Assembly: GCF_004217495.1 (NCBI RefSeq)
Contig: NZ_SHLC01000001.1
Span: forward strand, 2,666,001 to 2,730,000
Length of the DNA stretch: 64,000 nucleotides
Direction of reading: 5' to 3'
From: Microterricola gilva
GTDB taxonomy: Bacteria; Actinomycetota; Actinomycetes; Actinomycetales; Microbacteriaceae
Below are positions 54,358 to 62,859 of this stretch, piece by piece. The first letter of the stretch is position 1. Every line of letters begins with the position of its first letter. The notes below the pieces were generated by a model that was not told the origin of the DNA, searched no databases, and worked only from the letters and a program-made list of their open reading frames with translations. A program made the position numbers and the translations under genes.

Positions 54358-55854
54358 TCAGGAGTTCGGGATGAGTGTGTACTTGGTGCTGAGGTACTCG
54401 TGGATGCCCTCGAGCCCGCCCTCACGCCCGACCCCGGACTGCTTGACGCCGCCGAACGGCGCTGCGGCGTTCGAGACGACGCCGACGTTCAGCCCCATCA
54501 TGCCGGTCTGCAGCTTCTCGATCATGCGGTGGCCGCGGGCCAGATCCTGGGTGAACACGTAGCTGACGAGTCCGTACTCGGTGTTGTTGGCGAGCGCGAC
54601 GGCCTCCTCCTCCGTGCGGAAGGTCGTGATCGCGAGCACCGGGCCGAAGATCTCCTCGCGCAGGATGTCGCTGCCAGGCTGCACGCCGGTCAACACCGTC
54701 GGCTCGTAGAAGCTGCCAGCGCCGTCGATGGCCGCGCCGCCGGTGGCGATCGCGGCACCGCGGTTCACGGCATCCGCGACCAGTTCGCTCGCCTTGGCGA
54801 CCGCGTCGTCGTTGATGAGCGGGCCGATGGTGACGCCGTCCTCCGTTCCGCGGCCGATGCCGTAGCCGGAGACGCGCTCGGTGATGCGCCTGGCGAACGC
54901 GTCGGCGAGCGACTCGTGCACGATGAAACGGTTGGCGGCGGTGCAGGCCTGACCGATGTTGCGGAACTTGGCGATGAGGGCGCCCTCGACCGCCTTGTCG
55001 AGGTCGGCGTCCTCGAAGATGACGAATGGGGCGTTGCCGCCGAGCTCCATCGAGACACGCAGCACGCCGCTTGCCGACTGCTGGATCAGCTTCTGCCCGA
55101 CCCCGGTCGAGCCGGTGAAGGAGAGCTTGCGCAGCCGCGGGTCGGCGATGATCGGCCCGGAGACCGCCGAGGAGGTCGAGGTGGTGATCACGTTGACGAC
55201 GCCGGCAGGCAGCCCGGCCTCCTCGAGCAGTTGCGCGAAGGCGAGCGTTGTGAGCGGTGTGAGTTCCGCCGGCTTGATCACGACGGTGCAGCCGGCGGCG
55301 AGCGCCGGGGCGATCTTGCGGGTGGCCATCGCCAGCGGGAAGTTCCACGGGGTGATGAGGAAGCTCGGCCCCACCGGGTGCTGGGACACGATCATGCGCC
55401 CGGTTCCCTCTGGGTTCGATCCGTAGCGGCCGGAGATGCGCACCGCCTCCTCGCTGAACCAGCGCAGGAACTCGCCGCCGTATGCGACCTCGCCGAGCGC
55501 CTCGGCGAGCGGCTTGCCCATCTCGAGCGTCATGAGCAGCGCGAAGTCGTTTTTCCGCTCCTGCAGCAGCTCGAAGGCCCGGCGGAGGATCTCACCGCGC
55601 ACCCGCGGGGCGGTCGCCGCCCACGAGTCCTGCGCGGCGACCGCGGCGTCGAGCGCGGCCGCTCCGTCGGCGACGGAGGCGTCTGCGATGGTCTTGATGA
55701 CCTCACCGGTCGCGGGGTCGTGCACATGGATGCTGCGCCCGGACGTCGAGTCCAGCCACGCTCCACCGATGAAGAGCTGGTTCGGGATGCCGGCGAGCAG
55801 CTCAGCTTCGCGCGCCGCGCCCACCGTGTTCTCGCTCGTGCTGATCGTGGGCAT
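54358..55854 (-). CDS. gabD: NAD(P)-dependent succinate-semialdehyde-type aldehyde dehydrogenase
   Basis: This 498-residue aldehyde dehydrogenase has the Rossmann block FLITPWNFPLAMATRKIAPALAAGCTVVIKPAELTPL, the general base Glu in SMELGGNAPFVIF, and the nucleophile Cys in NIGQACTAANRF. The succinate-semialdehyde subgroup is indicated by GQKLIQQSASG and MMGLNVGVVSNAAAPFGGVKQSG. It might also act on other short semialdehydes. It is monocistronic with its own downstream hairpin. Confidence 0.9.
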   Translation of the reverse strand: MPTISTSENTVGAAREAELLAGIPNQLFIGGAWLDSTSGRSIHVHDPATGEVIKTIADASVADGAAALDAAVAAQDSWAATAPRVRGEILRRAFELLQERKNDFALLMTLEMGKPLAEALGEVAYGGEFLRWFSEEAVRISGRYGSNPEGTGRMIVSQHPVGPSFLITPWNFPLAMATRKIAPALAAGCTVVIKPAELTPLTTLAFAQLLEEAGLPAGVVNVITTSTSSAVSGPIIADPRLRKLSFTGSTGVGQKLIQQSASGVLRVSMELGGNAPFVIFEDADLDKAVEGALIAKFRNIGQACTAANRFIVHESLADAFARRITERVSGYGIGRGTEDGVTIGPLINDDAVAKASELVADAVNRGAAIATGGAAIDGAGSFYEPTVLTGVQPGSDILREEIFGPVLAITTFRTEEEAVALANNTEYGLVSYVFTQDLARGHRMIEKLQTGMMGLNVGVVSNAAAPFGGVKQSGVGREGGLEGIHEYLSTKYTLIPNS

Positions 55855-56020
55855 GGGGGCTCCTTCGCTCTCTCTGACTCTTCGACCCTAATCACCGGCG
55901 CCCCGTTCTGGGAAGCCGCCGAGGGCATCGTGCCGGTGCCGGCAATGCCGGTGCGCGGCCGGTCAAGTCGGACACCGGCCCTGGGCGTGCCCGACCGACG
56001 CACCAGCGTGTGAACGTCGC

Positions 56021-56575
56021 TCAGCCGATGAGGGCGGGGGCCGTCATCCCGAGCGCCATCAGCAACATGCCGAGGCTCATCGCCGGCTGGTGCAGCGTGG
56101 CAACGCGGATGCCGCCCCGCGCCCGGCCCCGGCCGTGCCTGCGCACGGCGAGGACGGTGAGGCAGGCGGCCAGGAGAACGGCCAGCACCCCGAGTGCGAC
56201 CCCGAGCGGCGCGCCACCCTGGTGCGCGTGCACCGTGTGGCTGTCGATCGTCGCGGTGGTCGACGGGGCGGCGGCCATTCCGATCCACATGACGCTCATC
56301 ACGAGGAATCCGGCGGCCGTCATCGCGGCATCCGCCCGGCGCCGCCGGTCGAGCAGGGCGAGCAGCGACAGGAGGAGGAGCACGGCGGCCCAGCCGATCG
56401 CCGGCACCACGGACACGGGGGCGAGCATGTCGATGGTCGATGCGCCCATCAGCGCCGCGCTTCCGATGCCAAGCCATGCGCGGGGGCGCCGCAGCGAGAC
56501 GGCGCAGGCGCACGCGGCGCCGAGGAGCGTGACGGCGAGCGCCAGCCCGAGCACCAGATTCGAGAGCGCGACCAT
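56021..56575 (-). CDS. Membrane protein of unknown function, DUF5134-like
   Basis: This 184-residue protein has about five helices (5-25, 33-52, 58-75, 85-100, 123-142, 160-180). A His-rich loop HTVHAHQGG precedes the fourth helix pair, and several methionines line the helices (TIDMLAP, MWIGMAA, MSLGMLLMALGM). The pattern looks like DUF5134 actinobacterial proteins. A role in metal handling would fit the His/Met content but is only a guess. Confidence 0.7.
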   Translation of the reverse strand: MVALSNLVLGLALAVTLLGAACACAVSLRRPRAWLGIGSAALMGASTIDMLAPVSVVPAIGWAAVLLLLSLLALLDRRRRADAAMTAAGFLVMSVMWIGMAAAPSTTATIDSHTVHAHQGGAPLGVALGVLAVLLAACLTVLAVRRHGRGRARGGIRVATLHQPAMSLGMLLMALGMTAPALIG

Positions 56576-56663
56576 GGCTCAACGCTAGGGCGGGCAGGGC
56601 CGGCCGAGTTGTCTGGAGCCGCACGGACTCTGCTCGCGAGCGCAGAGTCCGTGCCGGCTGGTG

Positions 56664-58037
56664 TTACTTACGGCCGTAGATCTGGCCGACCGCCTGTTCC
56701 GCCTCGTGGTCCGGGCCGAGCGGGATGCCGGTGCGGTCGCGCAGCAGCAGCGTCGCGCCGAACGCGAGAACGATCATTCCGGCGATGTAGAACGCTACGG
56801 AGGTCGCCGAGCCGGTGGTCTGCACCAACCAGGTGCTGATCAGCGGGGCGAAGGCGCCCCCGAGGATCGCGCCGAGCGCGTAGGTGATCGAGACACCGGA
56901 GTAGCGGATCGACGCGGGGAACAGCTCGGTGAAGTACGCCGCCTGCTGACCGTAGGTGAGGCCGTTGCCGATCGTGAACAGGGCGAGGCCGACGAAGACG
57001 AGCCAGACGTTTCCCGTGTTCACCAGCGGGAAGAGCAGGAACACGGTGCAGAGGAAGACGATCCAGCCGATGATGTAGGTGTTGCGTCGCCCGATCTTGT
57101 CCGAGATGTTGCCGGCGATCCAGGTGAAGAGCAGCCAGACGAGCGCAGAACCGGAGACGGCCAGGAGCACCGGGGTGCGCTCCATGCCGACGAGTCCGCC
57201 ATCCTCCAGCGGCGTCGTCGCATAGTTCTGGAGGTAGCCGCCCGTTGTCATGTACCCGGCCGCGTTGTTTCCGGCGAAGGTCAGCGCGGCGAGGAGGACG
57301 AGCAGCCAGTGCTTGCGGAACAGCGTCAGGATCGGCGTCTTGCTCTGCTGCTTGCGCTCGGCGATCTGGGTGAACACCGGGCTCTCCTCGACCGTGCGAC
57401 GCACGACCAGGCCGACGATGATGAGCACGAAGCTGAGCAGGAACGGAATCCGCCAGCCCCACTCGAGGAAGGCATCTCCTGGCGAGACGACGCCGGTCAT
57501 CAGCGCGAGGGTGCCGGAAGCCAGCAGCAGACCGATCGGGACACCGATCTGCGGGAATGCCCCCATGCGGCCGCGCTTGTCATCCGGCGCGTGCTCGACG
57601 GCCATCAACACGGCGCCGCCCCACTCGCCGCCGGTGGAGAGGCCCTGCAGGATGCGCAGCAGCAGCAGGAGCACCGGGGCGGCGACACCGATCTGCGCGT
57701 AGGTCGGCAGCACGCCGATCAGCACCGTGGCCGAGCCCATCAGGATCAGCGTGAGCACGAGCATCGCCTTGCGGCCGATCTTGTCGCCGAAGTGTCCGGC
57801 GAGGAATGCACCGAATGGGCGGAACAAGAAGCTGATGCCGACCGAGGCGAAGGAGAGCAGGATCGCGAACTGCGGGCCGGCCGGGGCGAAGAACAGCTGG
57901 GCGAACACCAGGCCGGCCGCACTGGCATAGAGGAAGAAGTCGTACCACTCGATCGTCGTTCCGATCACGGTGGCCATGGCGACCCTGCGCAGCTCGCGCT
58001 GGTTCGTCGCCGGTCTGGGGATGGATGGTGCAGACAC
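56664..58037 (-). CDS. MFS transporter, metabolite:H+ symporter (MHS) family
   Basis: This 457-residue 12-helix transporter has the MHS hallmarks: VIGTTIEWYDFFLYASAAGLVF in helix 1, GHFGDKIGRKAMLVLTLILMG between helices 2 and 3, and LLRILQGLSTGGEWGGAVLMAVEHAP in helix 4. The GTG start at 58037 has AAGGGG upstream. The family imports organic acids, betaines, shikimate or aromatic acids. It is divergent from the AraC-type gene, which likely controls it. Confidence 0.92.
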   Translation of the reverse strand: MSAPSIPRPATNQRELRRVAMATVIGTTIEWYDFFLYASAAGLVFAQLFFAPAGPQFAILLSFASVGISFLFRPFGAFLAGHFGDKIGRKAMLVLTLILMGSATVLIGVLPTYAQIGVAAPVLLLLLRILQGLSTGGEWGGAVLMAVEHAPDDKRGRMGAFPQIGVPIGLLLASGTLALMTGVVSPGDAFLEWGWRIPFLLSFVLIIVGLVVRRTVEESPVFTQIAERKQQSKTPILTLFRKHWLLVLLAALTFAGNNAAGYMTTGGYLQNYATTPLEDGGLVGMERTPVLLAVSGSALVWLLFTWIAGNISDKIGRRNTYIIGWIVFLCTVFLLFPLVNTGNVWLVFVGLALFTIGNGLTYGQQAAYFTELFPASIRYSGVSITYALGAILGGAFAPLISTWLVQTTGSATSVAFYIAGMIVLAFGATLLLRDRTGIPLGPDHEAEQAVGQIYGRK

Positions 58038-58252
58038 TGTGAGACCCCTTCGTCTTCTGGATGTGCGTGGCGCGCTGCGGCGGTGAAGAACACGGCGCCT
58101 GTACCCCAGAACGGGGCCAGCCAACAGATCGACCGTATCATATACAATTTGCGATACGCGATCTCATATTGGTTCGATCTCCCTCCTCGTGCTGGTAGAG
58201 TCCGTGTCACGGATCGTCCACAGTGCTGTAACGAAGCCCGAGCAACCTTTAG
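58038..58252. promoter_or_regulatory. Divergent control region of the catabolic locus
   Basis: This 215-bp gap is locally AT-rich around 58133-58180. The short palindrome GTATCATATAC lies at 58135-58145, and a GCGATACGCGATC block follows. It should hold both the MFS and AraC-gene promoters; which protein binds is not shown. Confidence 0.5.
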
Positions 58253-59305
58253 GTGGTGCCCCCGTTGTCGAGCGTTTACCCCTCAACTTCTGCTGCCGTT
58301 TCTGCCCAGAATGCCGATGCGCCGAGCACGGCGGCCGAGCTCGGCCCTGCCGGCTCCTCGTCTTCTCGCGTCACCACCGCGATCGCGCGCGACTTCAGCG
58401 AGTTCCGCACCGCCGTCTCGGAGTCGTTCGTGCCGCTGCACGTCACGAGCGATCGCCCCGACCCCTTTCGCGGCCGCATCCGCTCGACCGATGTCGACGA
58501 CATCCACGTCAGCGAGGTGAGCGCCGGCCAGCACGTGGTTGAGCGCACGCCCGAACTCATCGCCAGAGGCGATCGGCACTACTTCAAGCTGAGCCTGCAG
58601 CTCTCCGGCACCGGGATGCTCATCCAAGACAACCGTGAGGCGATCCTGCAGCCGGGCGACGTCGCCGTGTACGACACCAATCGGCCGTACTCCCTGGTGT
58701 TCGACGACGACTTCCGCACCATGGTCGTCATGTTCCCGAAGCACCTCATCGATCTGCCGTCCGATGTGGTCGGGCAGCTGACGGCCGTGCGCATGTCGGG
58801 CAGCGACGGCGTCGGCCGGATGATCGTGCCGTTCCTCTCTCAGCTCGTCGGCAATCTCGACCAACTCGGCGGCGCAACCGGAACCCGGCTCGTGCACAGC
58901 GCACTCGACCTTGTGACGACGATGTTCTCGAGCGAGCTGGACCTCGAGAGCGGAAACAGCAATCCGCACCAGGCGCTGATGCAGCGCGTGCGCACCTACA
59001 TCGACGCCAACCTTGCCTCGACCGATCTCGGGCCGAACCAGATCGCCGCAGCGCACTACATCTCGACGCGACACCTGCACGGCCTGTTCCAGGAGGAGGG
59101 CACGACCGTGTCCACCTGGATCCGGACCCGCCGCCTTGAGCGCTGCCGACGCGATCTGTTGAACCCGGTGTACGCGCACCGCCCCGTCGCCGCGATCGCC
59201 TCACGCTGGGGTTTCGTGGATGCCGCACACTTCAGCCGGGTCTTCAAGGCCGCCTACGGTGTCGCGCCCAGCGAGCTGCGGGCACGGGCGGCATCCGGCG
59301 TCTGA
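58253..59305 (+). CDS. AraC-family regulator with FeaR-like N-terminal domain
   Basis: This 350-residue activator has an N-terminal AraC-binding-like domain (HYFKLSLQLSGTGMLIQDNREAILQPGDVAVYDTNRPYSLVFDDDF, about 103-147), as in FeaR-type regulators, and a C-terminal double HTH (about 245-345) ending VAAIASRWGFVDAAHFSRVFKAAYGVAPSELR. FeaR-type proteins control aromatic amine or aldehyde use. The start is uncertain (GTG 58253 or 58256, or later). It is divergent from the MFS gene and codirectional with the enzyme genes that follow. Confidence 0.9.
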   Translation: MVPPLSSVYPSTSAAVSAQNADAPSTAAELGPAGSSSSRVTTAIARDFSEFRTAVSESFVPLHVTSDRPDPFRGRIRSTDVDDIHVSEVSAGQHVVERTPELIARGDRHYFKLSLQLSGTGMLIQDNREAILQPGDVAVYDTNRPYSLVFDDDFRTMVVMFPKHLIDLPSDVVGQLTAVRMSGSDGVGRMIVPFLSQLVGNLDQLGGATGTRLVHSALDLVTTMFSSELDLESGNSNPHQALMQRVRTYIDANLASTDLGPNQIAAAHYISTRHLHGLFQEEGTTVSTWIRTRRLERCRRDLLNPVYAHRPVAAIASRWGFVDAAHFSRVFKAAYGVAPSELRARAASGV

Positions 59306-59470
59306 CGCACCGCCAGCTTGTCGCCGGCGGAACGGCCGTTGACCGGCCCGGCACGAAGCGGGGCGCGCCCTTCCGCAACCTCAGGCGACACGGCAGCGTG
59401 AGAGCACCGCGGCACAGCCGCGGCCAACGTCCCGGGCGACGCGGCCCGGGCAGGATCTCACGGAGCCGCC

Positions 59471-60619
59471 ATGTCGCCGACGACCATCCCCGCCCGATCT
59501 CGCCAGCTGGTGTTCACCGAGCGCGACACGATGGTGCTCTCCGACATCGCCATTCCGCCGACGGGCACCGATGATGTGCTGGTGCGCATCGAACTCGTCG
59601 GCGTCTGCGCCACCGATCTGCACCTGCTCGCCGGGCACATCGGCGAGCCGTTCCCGCTGGTTCCCGGGCACGAGTTCGTCGGCGAGGTCGCGGCCATCGG
59701 CGCGGCCGCGGCGAGCGCCCGCGGGCTCGCCGTCGGCGATCACGTCGCCGTCGAGATGCTGCTGCCCTGCCGCGCATGCGCCCGCTGCCGGGAGGGCCGC
59801 TACAACCTCTGCGAGGCCGACGACATGGCGGAAGGCCTCAGCCGGGGCCGCCAGTACGGGGTGAACATCCCGCGCTCCGTCGAACCGGGGCTCTGGGGCG
59901 GATACTCCGAGTACCTGCACGTTCCCGCCGCGGCCACAACGCACCGGCTGCCTGACGGGTTGCCCTGGGACCGCGCCGTGCTGGTCGAGCCGCTCGCCGT
60001 CGCCTACCGCACCCTGAGCCGGGCACGCCTCAGCCCGGGCGAGAGCGTCGTGATCATCGGCCCCGGCCCGGTCGGCCTCCTGGCCGCCGCGGCCGCCCGC
60101 GCGGCGGGAGCCGGCCGTGTGATCGTCGCCGGAACCCGTGACTCGAGGCTCGAGCTGGCGCGGCGCTTCGGCGCAGACGCGGTGGTGAACACCCGCGAGG
60201 CGGATGCCGTGGCATCCGTTCGGGCAGAGCTCGGCGGCCTCGCCGATGTCGTGATCGAGATCGCCGGGGTCGCGGACGCCCAGCAGCAGGCCGTGCGTCT
60301 AGCGCGCCGAGGCGGACGCGTGGTGCTCGCTGGGGCGTGCGGTTCCGCTGTTCCCGTCACCTTCCTGGCTGACGAGGAGCTGCTCACCCGTGAGATCGAC
60401 CTGTTGCCGTCGTTCCTCTCGGCCGGCGGTTTCGAACCCGCCATCGCCTTGCTCGCGCGGGGCGAGTTCCCCTTCGCTGAGCTGGTGACGCACCGCTTCG
60501 CGCTCGAGCAGACGGCCGAGGCCTTCGCCACAATCGCCGCCCGCGAGGCCGGTGTGATCAAGGCGGTGCTGGAGCCGGGCCGGGTGCTCCCGGTCGAGGC
60601 GAACGGCGCCGCGGCATGA
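59471..60619 (+). CDS. Zinc-dependent alcohol (polyol-type) dehydrogenase
   Basis: This 382-residue medium-chain dehydrogenase has catalytic zinc ligands Cys46 (GVCATDLHLLAGH), His67 and Glu68 (PGHEFVGEV), structural zinc cysteines 100, 103, 106 and 114 (PCRACARCREGRYNLC) and Rossmann loop GPGPVGLLAAAAARAAGA. Sorbitol/threonine-type members oxidise secondary alcohols. Its stop overlaps the next SDR by 4 bp. Substrate is unknown; the AraC and MFS neighbours suggest an induced catabolic step. Confidence 0.92.
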   Translation: MSPTTIPARSRQLVFTERDTMVLSDIAIPPTGTDDVLVRIELVGVCATDLHLLAGHIGEPFPLVPGHEFVGEVAAIGAAAASARGLAVGDHVAVEMLLPCRACARCREGRYNLCEADDMAEGLSRGRQYGVNIPRSVEPGLWGGYSEYLHVPAAATTHRLPDGLPWDRAVLVEPLAVAYRTLSRARLSPGESVVIIGPGPVGLLAAAAARAAGAGRVIVAGTRDSRLELARRFGADAVVNTREADAVASVRAELGGLADVVIEIAGVADAQQQAVRLARRGGRVVLAGACGSAVPVTFLADEELLTREIDLLPSFLSAGGFEPAIALLARGEFPFAELVTHRFALEQTAEAFATIAAREAGVIKAVLEPGRVLPVEANGAAA

Positions 60620-61374
60620 GCACCCGCTTCGACGGCCGCGTTGCCGCGGTCACGGGCTCGACCAGCGGCATCGGCCGCGGCATCGCCGTGGCGCTGGCCG
60701 CCGAGGGCGCCCGCGTCTTCGGGCTCGATCTGCCCGGCGAAATCGGGCCCGGCGCAATCGGGTCCAGTGAGATCGAGGCCGGCATCGAACGCATCCCCTG
60801 TGATGTGAGCGACGCGGAGTCCGTGGCGCGGGCGGCGGCCACCCTGCTGGAGGCGACGGGCGGCCGCATCGACCACGTCGTGGCCAACGCCGGCATCCGC
60901 GGGGCCGACACCCCGGCCGAGCAGCTGCCGGTCACGGAGTTCGACGCGGTGATCGCCGTGAATCTGCGCGGCGTCTTCCTCACCCTGCAGGCGTTCGCCC
61001 CGGCCATGCTGGCCGGTGCGGGAGGCAGCATGGTCGCCGTCGCGAGCATGTCGGGCAACCGCGTGGTCAACGTGCCGCAGCACACCGTCGCGTACAACAC
61101 GGCGAAGGCCGGCGTCACCGCCCTCGTGCGCACCCTCGCCGTCGAGTGGGGCGGCCGCGGGGTGCGGGTGAACACCGTCTCACCCGGTTACGTCTCCACG
61201 CCGTTCCTCGAGGCCGATGCGGCCATGCACCCGCTCTGGCTGCCGCAGACGGTGCCGGGCCGCTTCGCCCGGATCGACGAGATCGCCGCGGGAACGCTCT
61301 ACCTGCTCTCGGATGCCGCCGGCTACTGCCACGGTAGCGATCTGCTCATCGACGGCGGCTACAGCCTGCGCTGA
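60616..61374 (+). CDS. SDR-family oxidoreductase
   Basis: This 252-residue classical SDR has TGSTSGIGRGIA at the cofactor site, VANAGIRG, and the catalytic Ser-Tyr-Lys set in ASMSGNRVVNVPQHTVAYNTAKAGV. YLLSDAAGYCHGSDLLIDGGYSLR is the usual C-terminal block. It is translationally coupled to the alcohol dehydrogenase and followed by the MoaF-like gene at 44 bp. Confidence 0.92.
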   Translation: MSTRFDGRVAAVTGSTSGIGRGIAVALAAEGARVFGLDLPGEIGPGAIGSSEIEAGIERIPCDVSDAESVARAAATLLEATGGRIDHVVANAGIRGADTPAEQLPVTEFDAVIAVNLRGVFLTLQAFAPAMLAGAGGSMVAVASMSGNRVVNVPQHTVAYNTAKAGVTALVRTLAVEWGGRGVRVNTVSPGYVSTPFLEADAAMHPLWLPQTVPGRFARIDEIAAGTLYLLSDAAGYCHGSDLLIDGGYSLR

Positions 61375-61418
61375 GCGATCCTGCACGACCCCACCGACAC
61401 CCCACGAAAGGACCGACC

Positions 61419-62219
61419 ATGACCGACACCATCACCGATCCCGCCCTCGACGAGTGGCGCAGCTACGACGAGTTCGCTGCCGGCATCGACAGCTACCGCC
61501 TGCCAGCCGTGTCTCTCGCAGGCACCGGCATCCGCCTCACGCTTGACGACGACTCGACCATCGCGCTCGACTTCGCCGCCGACACCGTCTCGTGGAGCGC
61601 GAACGGCAGCCTGGGCTCCGCGCAGAGCATCGACCCCTACGACGCCGTCGCGGTGCGCGAGAACGTGGTCTTCGTGAACCTGCCGCTCAGCAGTCGGGAA
61701 CGCGAATCCATCACGATCGTCTACTCCACCACGAGCCACAGGGCCGTGGTGACCCACTCGCAGATCGCCGCGGAAGAGATCGAGGGCACCCCGCGTGTGC
61801 ACCAGACGTTCTGGTCGGCCGTGACAGACGGCGGCACCCCGAGCGGTGATGTTCCCGCGCCGTCACGCGATCTGATCGGCAAGCGCAACCTCTACCGCTA
61901 CAGTCCGGAGCACCTCTACGAGCACGTCTACGTGTCGAGCCAGCGCTACGCCTGGCAGTGCCTCGAGGGCGTGCAGCGCGGCCACGGCGACATGGATCTC
62001 TCCACGGTCTGGAAGTTCGACGACGGCCTCTACCTGTTCTGCTTCCGCGAGTTCCGCATCGCCGTGGCCAGCGTCTGGCTGCACGATCTCGGCTACCAGC
62101 TGATGACGACGGGCGTCTTCCTCGGTCTGAACGGGGCCGGTGAGTCCGAGCACTCCCGCGGCGGCGGCCACATCTACCCGCTCGGCAGCGTCTCCTACCC
62201 CGACGCCCAGCCCGTCTGA
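61419..62219 (+). CDS. MoaF-like protein
   Basis: This 266-residue protein has two similar beta-barrel halves. The first holds GTGIRLTLDDDSTIALDFAADTVSWS. The second holds LYRYSPEHLYEHVYVSSQRYAWQCLEGVQRGHGDMDLSTVWKFDDGLYLFCFREFRIAVASVWLHDLG, which is typical of MoaF. MoaF was first seen in a Klebsiella monoamine-induced operon; despite the name it is not molybdenum-cofactor synthesis. The biochemical role is undefined. The order ADH-SDR-MoaF-NTF2 here suggests an enzyme or binding protein in the same pathway. Confidence 0.85.
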   Translation: MTDTITDPALDEWRSYDEFAAGIDSYRLPAVSLAGTGIRLTLDDDSTIALDFAADTVSWSANGSLGSAQSIDPYDAVAVRENVVFVNLPLSSRERESITIVYSTTSHRAVVTHSQIAAEEIEGTPRVHQTFWSAVTDGGTPSGDVPAPSRDLIGKRNLYRYSPEHLYEHVYVSSQRYAWQCLEGVQRGHGDMDLSTVWKFDDGLYLFCFREFRIAVASVWLHDLGYQLMTTGVFLGLNGAGESEHSRGGGHIYPLGSVSYPDAQPV

Positions 62220-62249
62220 ATCCACACACAGAGAATAGGGGCAGTCGCC

Positions 62250-62642
62250 TTGAACAACGCAGACATCATCCGCAAGCACTACGCGGCATCCGATCGGGGC
62301 GATCTGGCTGGCATGCTCGCGCCGTTCCACCCCGAGGTGCGCTGGACGGAGGCCGCCGGCTTCCCCTACGCCGGAACCTACATCGGCCCGGACGCCGTCG
62401 CCGCCGGCGTCTTCCAGCGCATCCAGCAGGAGTGGGACGACTACACCGTGGCCATCGACGAGGTGCTGGATGCCGGCGATGCCGTCATCGGCGTCGGTAC
62501 CTACTCGGGAAGTTACAAGCAGAGCGGCGTCTTCTTCGCCGCGCGGGTCGCGCACATCTGGCGCCTCGAGGGCGGCCAGGTCGTCGCCTTCGAGCAGTTC
62601 ACAGACACCGAGCTCGTCAACCGGGCGATCCGCGCGTCCTGA
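62250..62642 (+). CDS. NTF2-like (SnoaL-type) small protein
   Basis: This 130-residue cone-fold protein has the SnoaL/NTF2 pattern: ADIIRKHYAASDRGDLAGMLAPFHPEVRWTE at the start, then YIGPDAVAAGVFQRI, and HIWRLEGGQVVAFEQFTDTELVNRAI at the end. Such proteins act as isomerases, hydrolases or dehydratases on small polar substrates. TTG 62250 is the start, behind a GGGG-rich site. It is the last gene before a hairpin and the ABC operon. Confidence 0.88.
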   Translation: MNNADIIRKHYAASDRGDLAGMLAPFHPEVRWTEAAGFPYAGTYIGPDAVAAGVFQRIQQEWDDYTVAIDEVLDAGDAVIGVGTYSGSYKQSGVFFAARVAHIWRLEGGQVVAFEQFTDTELVNRAIRAS

Positions 62643-62650
62643 CGGCGAAC

Positions 62651-62684
62651 GGGAGGCGCCGCCCCACCCGGTGCAGCGCCTCCC
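62651..62684 (+). terminator. Hairpin after the NTF2-like gene
   Basis: GGGAGGCGC and GCGCCTCCC form a perfect 9-bp stem with a 16-nt loop, 8 bp after the stop. There is no T-run, so it is a weak terminator or a processing stem. Confidence 0.55.
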
Positions 62685-62859
62685 GTGCCCGCAGAGTCAA
62701 GGACTGTTCTGCCGGCGACAACACCGGCCGATCGGCTGGTTCTAGCGTCTAACTACATTCGACGCACCAGGAACACCGCACCACCATTCACGGCCAGAGC
62801 GGCCACAGCAACCACGACGACGTGGTCGTCGTGCACACCCAGAGAGGTAGGCACACAGC

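Noticed and set aside
54292-56013. 573-codon plus-strand frame opposite gabD
   Set aside because: It covers the aldehyde dehydrogenase on the other strand, is Arg/Asp/Gly-rich, and has no recognisable domain.
56661-58520. Plus-strand frame of 619 codons across the MFS gene
   Set aside because: It is antisense to a clear 12-helix transporter and has biased composition, a frame artefact of high GC content.
59306-59470. Operator or riboswitch between the AraC-type and alcohol dehydrogenase genes
   Set aside because: Only short GC-rich pairings such as CCCGGGC and GGCCCGGG are visible, no better than expected for this composition.
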